64,000 nucleotides of DNA from Engraulis encrasicolus (GCF_034702125.1 NC_085875.1:47127270-47191269), one strand, 5' to 3'; shown: positions 24,691-36,155, numbered from the stretch's first letter. Program-made: numbers and translations. The notes: generated by a model from the sequence alone, not told the origin.

Positions 24691-25059
24691 ACGTCTCTAA
24701 ATTTAGGGGCCTTATGTCTAAGCATGATCTGGAGAAGCTAATACATGCCTTCATTTCTAGTAAGGTTGATTACTGTAACAGTCTTTTTACAGGCCTCCCC
24801 AAAAAGAGCCTGGGAACTCCCATACTGCCTTTAGTTCTACACAAACGTTCCGATGTGAAAGACTCACTTGTGATTAGATTTGGTGGTAACGAGGCAACAA
24901 AAAGACCATCAAACAGTTTCAACTTGTACAAAATGCAGCAGCAAGGGTTCTTATAAAAACAAGGAAGTTCGACCACATTACTCCAATTTTAAAATTGCTG
25001 CATTGGCTCCCAGTAAGCTACAGAATTGATTTTAAGGCAATGCTTCTTGTGTTTAAATT

Positions 25060-25238
25060 AGTGTTTCCCAACCTTTTTTTGTCTTGTGTACCCCTTAAGC
25101 CTTTTTGTCCTAAGATGAGTACCCCTCACTCATGCTCTATATGCCAATGTGACTATTCCCCATGCATTTGTTAATTTTCCACGTACCCCCTGCAGTGTGC
25201 TTGTGTACCCCTAGTGGTACCCGTACCCCTGGTTGGGC
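25060..25238. mobile_element. hAT-type MITE nested in the L2
   Basis: Starts TAGTGTTTCCCAACC and ends GGTTGGGC, with many GTACCCC repeats inside. It is flanked by TTAAAT on both sides (25054-25059 and 25239-25244). Removing it and one TTAAAT restores the L2 reading frame. Confidence 0.8.
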
Positions 25239-25277
25239 TTAAATCATTAAATGGAATGGGACCCACATATCTACTGG

Positions 25278-25723
25278 CAGGGTTCCCACGGGTCATGGAA
25301 TTTCTGGAATATCATGGAATTTCATAAACGTTTTTCCAGTCATGGAAAGTCATGGAATTTTACCATTTTGCATGCACAGTCATGGAATATCATGGAATTT
25401 TCTTAACATTTGTGTGAAAGCAAAAACTTTTTTGTTTGGTGTATAACACTTTCTTACTAGTTATACTGCAACGCTTCGGCAGAAACGGTTTGGTTTTGCG
25501 CTGTAGTGTGAAACATTGTAGAATGCAATGAGCCCACTGAAGTCTGGCGATGGCTTGGCATCGGCTCTAGGAGTCAAGATGATCTTCAGTGTTCATACTT
25601 TAAAAAAAAACTTTTTAACGTAATTTCTTTTTATGGAAGTGGTCATGGAAATTCCTTTTTTTGGGTCTGAAAAGTCATGGAAAATCATGGAATTTTTATA
25701 TCTAAATTAGAGTGGGAACCCTG
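25278..25723. mobile_element. CAGGGTTCCCAC-ended MITE nested in the L2
   Basis: Perfect 12 bp terminal inverted repeats CAGGGTTCCCAC and GTGGGAACCCTG, with many CATGGAATTT motifs inside, flanked by TACTGG on both sides. Removal restores the L2 sequence around TYLLDMF. The ends look hAT-like, but I see only 6 bp of duplication rather than 8. Confidence 0.85.
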
Positions 25724-26372
25724 TACTGGATATGTTTCAGCTGTATGCACCAACCAGGGCCTCGTTTCCGAAAGGGCCTTAAGTACTACTTAACGCTACG
25801 TGCTACTTAAGTTCACACGTAACACCATCGTAGAGCTCACGGAGCGTTTCCCAAAGCCAACTTAGCAAAGAACCATCGCAGGTTGACACGTAACTCTAAG
25901 AGAAATCCACGAGTGGTCTGGGGTAGTCTTAACGCGCTAAGATTGATCGTAACGGCATGGCACAGTGGAGACACCCACAGGATATGAAGGGAAAAGAAGA
26001 AACTAGCGCATAAGATTGCACCCACAGGAAAAGAGGAAACTTGCGCTTCAAGTTGATGTTTTAAGACGGGAGTGTAAATATCATGGCACCACAGTTGACA
26101 CTGTAACGAAAATAAGAAGGTAACATTAATTGTGTAAGTGTAATAAAAGCAATGTGATTGGGAAATATTTTACTGGCAGTAAAATACTTCAGCTATGTTT
26201 GATAAATCAGGGCATTATTAAACTGTGATCAATCATAATTACACGGCATCCACACGCAACATAAATAGGGGGCTTCGGCGACCAGAGATGGGGATTCGTG
26301 TAGATTTTTTTGTTTTAATAACAGCAGACTGCCGTGCAAAATGTTCCTCACAGTTGTAGTGACTGTTCGTAA

Positions 26373-28274
26373 TTTACCGGGGGGGGGGAGGGCTGGTGCG
26401 TAGGGGGGGAGGGCCATGATGAAAAAAAATGAGGTGGAGGGGAGGGCCATGGCAAAAAAAATCGGAGTAGGGGGAGGGCCATGGAAAAAAAACCGAATTT
26501 ATTTATTTATTTATTTATTATTATTTTTTTTTTTAAACAATAATAAAACATGTTCTGAAACACATCGCTTTGCGATGCAAGGTCCCGGTGCATACTATAG
26601 CACTGAGTATCTGTAGGCTAGTCAAAAAACTATCAGGTGCAGCTACTGTAGATTGCCCGCGCTGACTCTCTTTCACTGTAGGATTGCTAGTGCTACGGAG
26701 GAACATTGAGCATCATAGAAAATGCCCGTGAGCAAATATCAAACTAGCTGATGTGAACTATATGGGCTAAACAGTTTGGGAAGTTTTGACAACGAATTGG
26801 ATGGGCATTTCCAGAGGAATTTTGGAGAGGTGTTGTAGTCAACTGGTGGTCACAGCCTCTGGTAAGCCATGATTTTATTTATTGGCACCGCCGTGTACTT
26901 ACATTTGTGTTCAAAGTTTGTTTTGTTTAGCTTGTGGTGTCAAGGTAGTAATAAAAATGGTATTAACGGCGATGTGTTGGCCATGCATCATAAGGTCTTG
27001 AAACCATTGGAGGAGCTAACTTGTTGTGAAGAGTCTCATCACTTTGGTGAACAAAAACGGACCAACTAAGCAAGGAATTATGTACATTTAGGCTAAAGCG
27101 TGACGGGAGAAGGGAATGTCACCAAAGTTGTGCATCGTGTCAGGTAAGAAGTGACTTTTGTTTCTTGCTGTGGAGATTGGATTCGTAGAAGCGTGTATTG
27201 GTATGCTAGGTCTTGCCTGTTGCTGGTGAAGTAGTCTAGCTTAGCCTCGGAGTTGGCTATGGGGTGAATCTGAAGGAGAGCACAGCCGATGGTGTGTCTG
27301 GCTTGTCTATCATCACAGTTGTCAAAGTTGAATTGCCGCGGTGTGTAATGGCTGTGCTATTGTTGGATGTTTTGGAATGTTGTACTGGTTCTGTTTTGGC
27401 AATTTGTTCCTTTTGCCTCTTGCTGCTGATTTGACCACCATAGCACCGCCACCACCTATTAATGCGTCTTAATGGCCTACGTTAAATGCAAACTAAAGGT
27501 GGCTTTCTCACTCTCCCTGTATCAATAGCCAGCAATGGCTCGAGCTGCTTTGGCGCTTAGCCTACTTCTTGCTCCGATCACATCCCGAACTCTTTGGCCG
27601 TCAGAGTGTAATTACATTCGGGAAGGTAGAGCTATGCCTGTGTGTGTGCGTGCGTGCGTGCTTTTATGCGCGGTCTGGGAGACCGAGATGCACCTGATCC
27701 ACAGTCGCAATTGCAAGAAAATCTAAATTATTTGAAAGCCCGGTCACCTCTCACGAGTGCATCGCATAGCCTAGTCCAAAGCATTTCTTCTAATTTCCAC
27801 ACACATTGCACACTGCCCATGCTGAAGAGACAAACTGTCAAGGCAGCGCGATTTGCTCTTGAGCCCTCACCTCCACATCAGGTGCGCGTTTCACTTCCGC
27901 AAGAAGAACATTAATAGTGTCAAAGTGAGATGTTAAAGAAAAAAAAGTTATATCTAGCCATCCTTGTTTAGGCTACATAAAACATGAGGAAGTTATTCAG
28001 ATGTGATTCGCCATTCCTCACCCTAAAATTGATTAGAACGCAGGAAATAGCATCTAAAAAACAGATTTTTTTCCACAGCACCCCCTGGTCAAAACCAGTT
28101 CCTGCGTCCCTGGCTTCGCTACTGTGCTGAACATGTAAAACGTACCTTGTGAAAGGCGCTGCTTGTCGAGCAGGGAAATATTGAAGCTACGGTGGGGAAA
28201 CTCTCTCCACTTTGTAGTTTACAGTAGGCCTAGTAACAACTCGGACATTGGTATTGAAATGGAAGTTTTTATTA

Positions 28275-28309
<35 letters not shown>

Positions 28310-28681
28310 TTCACTTAACACGTACAAAAATAGTGAAGGCAATTTGTCTTGGTGACAGTGGAGTTAAAAGGCATCCCATGCAGCCGCAGAGGTAGATTCT
28401 TGCGGCTTCTCATAGGTATCCACTGATATCGATAGCACATAATAGTGCAGACAACCGCCCTTGATGTAGGCTACTCTGACTGTTCTCATGATGGTTGTTC
28501 ATCTACCAATTTGAAATATATATATTTTTTTTATCTGTAGGGGGAGGGCCATGGGAAAACAAAATTGAAGTGGGGGGAGGGCCATGGGGAAAAAATTTGA
28601 GGTGGAGGGGGGGGCCATGATTTTTTTTTTTGACCGGACTTCCAGCGCACCAGCCCTCCCCCCCCGGTAAATAACGTACAG
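26373..28681. mobile_element. 2.3 kb element with G-rich terminal inverted repeats, nested inside the previous one
   Basis: Terminal inverted repeats of ~27 bp: TTTACCGGGGGGGGGG then AGGGCTGGTGCG at the left, with its complement at 28653-28681. TAA flanks both sides. Inside each end are about three copies of a ~30 bp GGAGGGCCATG..AAAAAA repeat in the same orientation (26402-26495 and 28540-28620). The interior has no recognisable transposase and includes an (ATT)n tract at 28270-28311. Confidence 0.75.
28270..28311. repeat. (ATT)n microsatellite
   Basis: About 13 ATT units. Confidence 0.95.
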
Positions 28682-30182
28682 TCCCTTATAAAGCCTTGAG
28701 TGCGCGGTACTTTGCGCACCGCTCCCCAAATGCGCATCCCAATTTGGAACTCCTAGGCCTACTTGTCTTCTTCAATATTAAGCACGGTAGCCAACTGCAC
28801 GCGCTTTGTCTGCATAGCTCATGGTTTTGCATGATTTCATTGTGTGTGTGCGTTTTATTTCATTTGCCAACAATAACTCGATAGTTGCAAACTGCTACAA
28901 ATGTAGTCCCTTATAGAAAACAACTTTTGATACTGACACACGCCTTACATTTTGTAAATGGTTTAGCAGCATGACGGCGCAGTTCACTCCGAGGACACTT
29001 CAGCACCACATATGTGGACAGCGATCCTTAAGAGCGACGCTACGAATGATCTTAGAGGCTGTGCACGCGCGTGCATGTACAAGTGTCTTTGGGAAACAGT
29101 CGTAGGAAATCTAGGAACATTCGTAGGATCACTGGTTAACGACACATGTAAGGCTAAGAACCATCGTTATCGGGAAACAAGGCCCAGGTCAGTGAGGTCA
29201 ACGGAGAAGAATTTGCTGGTGATTCCAAAAGTCAAAACAAAGTGTGGAGAAGCAGCCTTTAGCTTCTATGCTTCAAAGCTTTGCTTACGTAAAAAATGCA
29301 CCCACTATTGATAGCTTTAAATCTAGACTCAAGACAAAGCTGTTCTCAGATGCTTTCCCCTAGCTTAAATTATATATCATTTATTTATTTTTTTATACCA
29401 TATGTTTTATCTTAATTTTAAATGTTCTTTGACTCTAATTTATTTCCTTCTTTCTTCCCTGTTTCCTTTCTTTTTGCATTTGTTAATTTTGTGAAGCACA
29501 TTGAGTTGCACCTGTGAATTAAATGCGCTATAAACTTGCCTTGCCTTGCCTTTCCTACAGAGGGTGAAAAGTGTTTTTAACTATGGAACCACTGACTAGT
29601 TTTGTGGTGTTTTTTGTAGTCTGACACAGCTGATCAGACCCACATTTAGGTCTGTTGAGAGTCAAATTAAGTTATGACTCTTTATTGCTAATAGGCCTAG
29701 GCTACTACTTGAATGGAGTCCTTTGTTGCTCCTCCAAGCATGATCATTATGAAACGTTAAGTTTGTTTCCATATTTTGTCCTGGAAAGGCCTATGTCTTG
29801 GAAAAGCTTCTCTGTGAACAGTTGCTTCTCTACGTGACCCCCTTGCATTCAGCATACCTCGAGTAGCGGGCCGCGGGCAGTTTGAGAACCACACTGCTTT
29901 CTGCCACCGTACTACATATAAGGCAATACCAAGCAATAAAGAGGTCAAATGCTTAAAAAAGCCATCCTTAGTGAGAAGCATGGCAAACAGTAATGCATAG
30001 GTGGGGCTCATCTGGTGTGAAGACAGTGTGAAGAGGAACACGAATTTACATAGGCCTATCAGTAAGACTGTAAACTGCTCTTAACTTGCAACTGTTGAAG
30101 GCTTTGAAATCATTCTTTAGAGCTATAGGCAGCCCTGTCAGAGGAAGCTTAAACTAGCTTTTTTTCCCCTCCGAAATAGTGT

Positions 30183-33071
30183 ATGGCAGAGATGGCAGAC
30201 CAAATTTATGGAAATGTTGATATGCAGCGTTTTCATTTTGGTGAAGATGATGTATACACCAATGAAGAAACAACAGCAAACTATGATGAAACGAAGGAGG
30301 AAGAGTCTACTGGTAAGTGATAACTGTCCCGTTCAAAGCAAATCAAATAAGAGTTCACACTTGGAATTTACCGCAATGTTTGTTTGAATGCTTTTGAAAA
30401 AAATCTGCAACTTTTGCATTTTAAGGCACTGATGAGTTTGCTAATTCAGTCTGCAGAGGACTTATCAAACCTAAAGTCTGCAATGAACCATTCAAGTAAG
30501 CAACTAAGATCCTTTTTACACACATTAATATTTCTAAAACATTTTAAGATCCATTTTTTAGAACACAGCATGTGAATAAAAAAACAAGCTTAATTCTTAC
30601 TTCAACATGTTTTTTATTCACATGCCATCTTCTAAAAAATGGATCTTAAAAAGTTTTAGAAATATTAATGTGTGTAAAAAGGATCTTAGTTGTTAAAGTA
30701 GCTTGATCACTTGAGGGTCAAACAGTTGATGTTCTACATGCCATGATAATTAAGTGCATGTGATTTTATTTTAAAATGCTCTGAGATTAACATACCATGT
30801 TAAGTATGCTTGGTAAGGACTAGGGGTCGACCGATACAGGTTTTTTAATGGCCGATGCGATACCGATTTTTTTTTCATCACCCTTGGCCGATACCCGATT
30901 TCCGATACCCGATATTTGGGGCCGATATGGGTAAAAAAAAGGTTAAAAAATGACAAATATTCCAGGTCTCAAGTTAAAAATAAACATTCCTTTAACATGA
31001 TCAAATTGAGGTAGAACTTGTAACATTTAAACACCCACTCTAACAATCAAGTAATGTCTAACAATCAAGTAATAAAAACATGAAGTGGCTAGGTGCCTGA
31101 ATGACATAAAATAATAAATGTTGCGTATCGGCCAAAACCACAGGCGTATCGGCCGATACCGATACACTTTAAAAATGCAAATATCGGCCCGATACCGACA
31201 TCGATATACAGTATATCGGTCTATCCTTGGTAAGGTCCCAATGTAAGTGGTAAGTGTGGCCTGAGTTCTGAAGCAGGCTCAGAATATTCTTCTAGATATA
31301 TGATACTAAACTTATATATTAAACTTGACCCTGACAATAACATCTTGTGCTGGCATTACTATATAAAAAACCCCCAGTAATTTAGTAATTGTATGTGACT
31401 AAAGGTGCAGCCAGAATTAAATCAGGCATCAGCAAAACTTCGACTGAAGTCCAAACACACGCAGCAAGTTGCAGGGGAAAGACTCCCATGTTAAATGACG
31501 TTAGTTGGCCCTGGTGGGTGGAGAGAGACACAGGCTAAAATTACTGCAATGTATAGGCAAGTAGACATTTGGAAATGAATAATTGCGACATATAATGAAC
31601 AATGGTTTTCTTACCTGTGCAGAAGGTGATTCTACAGTCAGATACTACAGAGTGGCTGTAGTGAGTCTGGGGCTGCTGTGTGTTCTGCTGACGGCCATCA
31701 TTATATTAGGGGCCATCAAAGGAACTGCGGAGAGAAAGCAGCTACAAGATGAAAAACAGCTACAGCAATTCATTAACAACAACCTGACCCAGGAACAAGA
31801 CCAACTGCATGCAACAATCAACAACCTGACCCAAGAGATCGACAAGTTGGGCAAAATGAACAACATCTTGACCAAGGAAAAAGGCACGTTGCAGGAAAGA
31901 AGCAAGAATCTGACCACCAAAAAACACAGTTCAACAATGTTGGCATTTATTTGGTTGACAAGTGAATGTACATTCAGTATTCAGGCATTGTAGCTTTTAT
32001 TTAGACAAAATAGTTTGAGAATGTGACAGGAATGGAGTGGGAAAGAGAGAGACAAGAGAGGATAGAGAAATTACCTTGAACTCGGGTCCCCATACAGTAT
32101 GGGGCCTTAGCCGTATGAGCCATGGCTGAGGCATATTGTTGCCCTATGTTGCAGTTAAAGTCAAGAAAACATTCACTACAATGACATACAATTGCAACAG
32201 CCACCCATTGACTCACGCCTGTGACTACCCCTTCAGCTTAACTAAGCTAGCCAGGCACACTTTGTTATAATGCCACATCAGCATACGCCTTACAATATAA
32301 CCTCAGAATGGGCTGAACAAAAATGCAGGTTTATCGGATATAACAAGTCAAGGGTACCATGTTGATATTATTTAATTCTGAAGTGAAGTGGACATGGACT
32401 GAAGAAGTGTCCTTTTTCTGTGACCACACACTCAACAACTGTACATTTAACAGTTTCTTGATTATTACAGGTGTCATGGATACACATTTTGGTTCCAGCC
32501 GATACTACATTCCCTGTGATGAGCGAAATTGGGCAGACAGCCAACAGCACTGCGTGGATCTAGGGGGTCATCTGGTGATCATTGACAGTCAGGAGGAACA
32601 AGAGTTCATCATCTCACAACTAAACATAAAGAGAGCCTGGATTGGTCTCAGTGACGTGGAGACTGAGAAAGTCTGGAAATGGGTAGATGGCACACCTCTG
32701 AGTGAATCTGGGTAAGATCACTTGAAATGACTTGCCTTCTACAATACAATGCTATTAGTGCAGTATGTGGGTGGCACTTTTCAGAGATGGGGGAGCGCAA
32801 AATAAAAGGAAGGTCCCGAGGCAACTCTTCTGTAGGGCGATGCGTGTGGAAAAGATACAACAAAGTTCAAAATAGCAGTTGTCTTGGGACCTTCCTTTTA
32901 TTTTGAGGCGACCTTGTTTGTTTATTTAATTTCAGATTCTGGATGAAGGGTGAACCAAATGACCAGGGTGGTGGTGAGGACTGTGTGGAGATAATATACC
33001 ACGACAACCCTCTAAAAACCTGGAATGATGATGTCTGCAGCGAAGCCAAGCGTTTCATCTGTGAAATATAG
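30183..33071 (+). CDS. C-type lectin, CD209/CLEC4-like type II membrane receptor (unit 2)
   Basis: Four exons join in phase to about 281 codons: 30183-30312 (ends ACT G/GTAAGT), 31623-31961 (least certain 3' end), 32471-32711 (G/GTAAGA) and 32936-33071. The 43-residue tail has tyrosines in DQIYGNVDM, DDVYTNEE and ANYDETK; YGN and YTN fit the Grb2-SH2 consensus YxN. Then come a transmembrane helix (VAVVSLGLLCVLLTAIIIL) and a stalk with heptad-like NNLTQE repeats and three NLT sites (coiled coil). The lectin domain has NWADSQQHC, HLVIIDSQEEQEFI, WIGLSD, EPND, TWNDDVC and RFICEI, giving EPN/WND mannose-type ligands. The SCYY cysteine is SRYY here. Exon order and phases equal unit 1. Exon 2 uses a weak donor (ACAA/GTGAAT) because the expected GTAAGT is gone, so the gene may be mis-spliced or decaying. 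ATG at 30192 is an alternative start. Confidence 0.75.
30499..30694. repeat. Foldback element in intron 1 of lectin unit 2
   Basis: Arms 30499-30586 and 30607-30694 are complementary with few mismatches (CAACTAAGATCCTTTTTACA at the left, its complement at the right) around a ~20 base loop. It is a MITE-like hairpin without coding potential. Confidence 0.9.
30819..31226. mobile_element. hAT-type MITE (GTCGACCGATA ends) in intron 1 of lectin unit 2
   Basis: Begins ACTAGGGGTCGACCGATA and ends ATATCGGTCTATCC, with repeated CCGATACCGAT motifs near both ends. It is flanked by TTGGTAAGG (30810-30818 and 31227-31235). The 8-9 bp duplication fits hAT. Confidence 0.85.
32040..32165 (-). mobile_element. 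tRNA-like SINE fragment in intron 2 of lectin unit 2
   Basis: The minus strand reads GGCTCATACGGCTAAGGCCC, then GGGGACCCGAGTTCAAGG, resembling SINE boxes A and B. Its arrival next to exon 2 may explain the lost splice donor there (inference). Confidence 0.4.
32793..32911. repeat. Short foldback in intron 3 of lectin unit 2
   Basis: AAAATAAAAGGAAGGTCCC at ~32798 is complementary to GGGACCTTCCTTTTATTTT at ~32887. The spacer is about 70 bp. Confidence 0.8.
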
Positions 33072-33309
33072 CCGAATCTCACATTAAATATCTCTGTTGA
33101 TTTTTTTTGTTGTTCTTTCACAATGTTTATAATTAGTCTTGTATCCTGAGTTGTCTATTATTATGTATGCATGCTTGTGTCTTTTGGTAAAAAGCCTAGC
33201 AGTTTAATGCAGCAGATGAATATTATTAAAATGGTGATAAATAACAAAATGGTCTGTGGCTCATCTAATATTCAATGTCCACGTTTTTTAATGGGAATGT
33301 GTTTTTTCA

Positions 33310-33315
33310 AATAAA
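33310..33315 (+). terminator. Candidate polyadenylation signal of lectin unit 2
   Basis: AATAAA about 240 bases after the stop codon. Confidence 0.45.
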
Positions 33316-33327
33316 TATGCATATTAC

Positions 33328-33600
33328 AGTATGTCTCATAAGTGAGTACACCATCACATTTTTGCAGATTTGTAGGTATATCTTTTCATAGGATTACACA
33401 TTAAAGAAAATTCAATGTTTACCACCACACATACTTGGAACCATCTAAAGCAAATTTGTTTATCTTGGTCTCTTCAGATCACACAACAGTGTTCCAGTGA
33501 TCCATATCCTTGGTCTTTTCATCTCCCTTGAGACCAAGATAAACAAATTTGCTTCAGATGGTGTCAAGCATGCGTGGTGGTAAACAAGTGAGTCCTTTGC
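33328..33600. mobile_element. Tc1/mariner-like remnant (tentative)
   Basis: CAGTATGTCTCATAAGTGAG resembles a Tc1-type end. An inverted pair GCAAATTTGTTTATCTTGGT and ACCAAGATAAACAAATTTGC lies inside (33452 and 33534). No intact frame. Confidence 0.45.
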
Positions 33601-33837
33601 TATACATCGGTGATGACTCGCGAAAGCGAAGGATGGAAAGAGGATGTGCGCAGGTGCGTGCTGCCTTTTATAGCCCCCGAGGACGGCGGGAAAAGGCCAG
33701 CCTTTTTGCCCTCGGCAGGGATGGTAAATGTTTCCTTGATAGAACTACATGAGACTCCCATAGAGAAGGACACTCGAGAAGGATGAGACTCCCATAGGAG
33801 AGGACACTTGAATGGAGAGACTGATAGAGAACCATGG

Positions 33838-33990
33838 TTAATTGCAGGTTTGAATCCCACCCTTACCTCTCCCTACACCTCCATCCATGGCTGAAGTGCC
33901 CTTGAGCAAGGCATCTAATCCTACATTGCTCCAAGGACAGTCACCAATATATGCGTTGAATAAAAAATGGCAGATAAGTCTAATTTAATG
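33838..33990 (+). mobile_element. SINE with box B and core
   Basis: GCAGGTTTGAATCCCACCC, CTTACCTCTCCCTACACCTC, GGCTGAAGTGCCCTTGAGCA and ATTGCTCCAAGGACAGTCACC share text with the copies at 6415-6530 and 3310-3440. Confidence 0.8.
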
Positions 33991-34051
33991 AATAATGAAA
34001 GTAAAACCATGCTTAAACCATAGTAACAAAAACTGTGCCAAACCATGCTAA

Positions 34052-35019
34052 CCCTCTACTGCATGGGGTTGCCATATGGCAACCGTAAACTTTTTCCAGT
34101 TTTTCTGATAGAGGGTGCACTATAACCTGTTTATTCATACTTATTTGTGATAAGACAGCCTTTTACTTTGAAACCAAAAAAAGTTTTCAGGTCACATGAT
34201 TAAGAAATAAACACAGGAAGCCCTTTTTCATCACCTACTTAGGTGTGTGGAGGTCATCGCTCGAGGCCTCCATAAACCAAGGTATTACTAACATTTCTGC
34301 CCAAAATATTGTTATTTAAAAAATACAACACTATCTGGAGTATGTAAACTGTTATTTTTCATCATTGAAACAACTTTAGATGCAAAGGTATTTTTGTAAA
34401 AGGGTAAAATGTAATGGTTGCCATATGGCAACTTCATGCAGTTATGGAACAACATTGTTGGCCATTCACCCCAATCAACCCCATTGGAATGACTTAGAAT
34501 TAGATTAGTATGAGGCTATTTTTACAGATATTTCTGATAATTTGTGTGCTAAATGAATCATTTGTACTTATATTTGTAATTTAACACATGCTTAATGTGA
34601 AAATGCATTGTAAATGTTTGCAAATAAGTGTGAACAACCTTTTCGGAAGCTTTTATGTAAATGTGTGTACATGTCTATGGGCCGTGTTGTAGACCCTATT
34701 TTGCTATTTTACCAAAAATATTTTCACTAAATACTAAAAATATATATTTTTATTTATGTAATTTAATGAGTTCTAACATTTGGAAAGTAATATATTGAAG
34801 ATTTATGAAGGGAAAATTCTCTTTTTAAGGAAAAACCTGATTTTACACAAGATTCCACGACTGCATGAAGTTGCCATATGGCAACCATAAGCTAAAAACT
34901 TAAATAAAAATAAAAATTAAAAAAATGTTTTGGAAATCTATTATTTAACTCATTTTAGCACTAAAAAAGCAGTGAAACATTTTTTACACTGTAAAAATAA
35001 TAATTCATGCAGTAGAGGG
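34052..35019. mobile_element. 968 bp DNA element with 14 bp inverted ends and three 16 bp palindromes (piggyBac-like)
   Basis: Ends CCCTCTACTGCATG and CATGCAGTAGAGGG are perfect inverted repeats. The perfect palindrome GTTGCCATATGGCAAC occurs at 34068, 34417 and 34870. Flanks are CTAA and ATAA, possibly a decayed TTAA. CCC ends suggest piggyBac-like, but no transposase is present. Confidence 0.8.
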
Positions 35020-35671
35020 ATAAAAAAAAACCATGAAAACCTTGGTTTACCATGGTCGAATTTCGAAAGGGTTACATTGTAACAGAACTAGATAAGCTAG
35101 CTAAGATTTCATTTTTGTATCTGAGTAGGCCTCGAGTCAGGAAAGATTCTATTTCCTGGAGCATGCAGTTCATGAAGATAAGGTGTCTTGTCACACTTGT
35201 CACATTTCATCAGCATTTGTGGCATGCTTGTCACATCATGTGTTCAATATGTAGTGCAAAAGAGCTAAGACATCAAACACACAATGAACATCCATTTGAT
35301 CAAGGGGCCATCTAACACCCTTAACCACTGAACAGAGCTGCACTTGAACAAAAAAAAACACCCAGGATTTTTTTTCCATTTTAAACACTCCCCTTACACG
35401 TACACACGGATTTCCTTATACTATATTCTTCTTCACTCTGTCCGCTGTCTACAAGTACAGTAGGCCTACATTGAAGATGGACCAATGGCTGCCTCTTCTA
35501 CACTGTTGGCCAGTCCCAAGGGAAAAAACAAACAAACAAATAAAAAATAATGTGTCGGCCCTGTGGACTGTCGGACCACTGGGAAAATGTCTTTATGCCA
35601 GATTACCAGTCCAGTCGTACCACTGACAGCATCTGCTCTCTGCTCCAGTGCGATCACGCAACAGTAACTTG

Positions 35672-36040
35672 GGTCATTCGTCAAGTCCTTACGAGAAAAA
35701 CAGAAAAAAAATCTACTTTAAGCCTCGTGGTGCCTTTACGAATAGCCTCGTTTCTCGTGGTTGGGCGACGAAAGGGGGAACTGACAGTTGGGGTAGTTTG
35801 GGTCTGGGGGGAAGAACAATACGGACGGATGTCAACAATCAAGTGCGACTGAATGCTAGCTGGAAACGAAGGTAATCAAACATTTCAAACAAGTGATTTA
35901 CGGTTAAGTTTAGGTTTAAGTTTAGGATTAAGTTTAGGGTTAAGGTTAGGGATAATGTTGGAGGAAGAGAGACATGGCATGAAGCTGACACAGTGACAGC
36001 GCTCCCCTCCCGGAATGCACGCTGCTCTGTGAAAAAGAAC
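35672..36040 (+). repeat. Unclassified interspersed repeat, copy 1 (GTGGTGCC..GTGGTTGGG family)
   Basis: Contains CCTCGTGGTGCC, TAGCCTCGTTTCTCGTGGTTGG, CGACGAAAGGGGGAACTGAC and TGTCAACAATCAAGTG, then a telomere-like TTAGGG-rich tract and GCATGAAGCTGACAC..GGAATGCACGCTGC. Related copies lie at 41965-42235 and 43803-44010. Confidence 0.8.
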
Positions 36041-36155
36041 TAACCTAAAAAAATAAGTCTTTTAAGGTTGTTCTTGCAATGTCACAAGGCCTGAGCACAG
36101 CTTGAATAAAATATTATATACAGAAGAAATTTTGCTTAAGGCCCCATAAAGGGTC

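Larger units (their letters stand above)
25759..29183. mobile_element. 3.4 kb non-autonomous DNA transposon nested in the L2
   Basis: Begins GCCTCGTTTCC and ends GGAAACAAGGC, flanked by CCAGG on both sides (25754-25758 and 29184-29188). Both ends carry motifs such as CCTTAAG and AAGAACCATCG in opposite orientation. Removing it restores APTRSVRSTEKNL in the L2. No transposase is recognised. It is itself split by the element at 26373-28681. Confidence 0.75.
23996..29560 (+). mobile_element. L2-type LINE remnant interrupted by nested insertions
   Basis: Reverse transcriptase pieces read [49 protein letters not shown] and HAFISSKVDYCNSLFTGLPK. The sequence then runs through the C-terminus in segments: NGMGPTYLLDMFQLYAPTRS is split across 25245-25277, 25724-25758 and 29184 on, and SFKSRLKTKLFSDAFP lies near 29310. 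The 3' end at 29500-29560 carries AATTAAATGCGCTATAAA and TTGCC repeats. Rejoining the segments restores a continuous LINE reading, which proves the order of the insertions. The 5' part of the LINE is absent. Confidence 0.88.
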
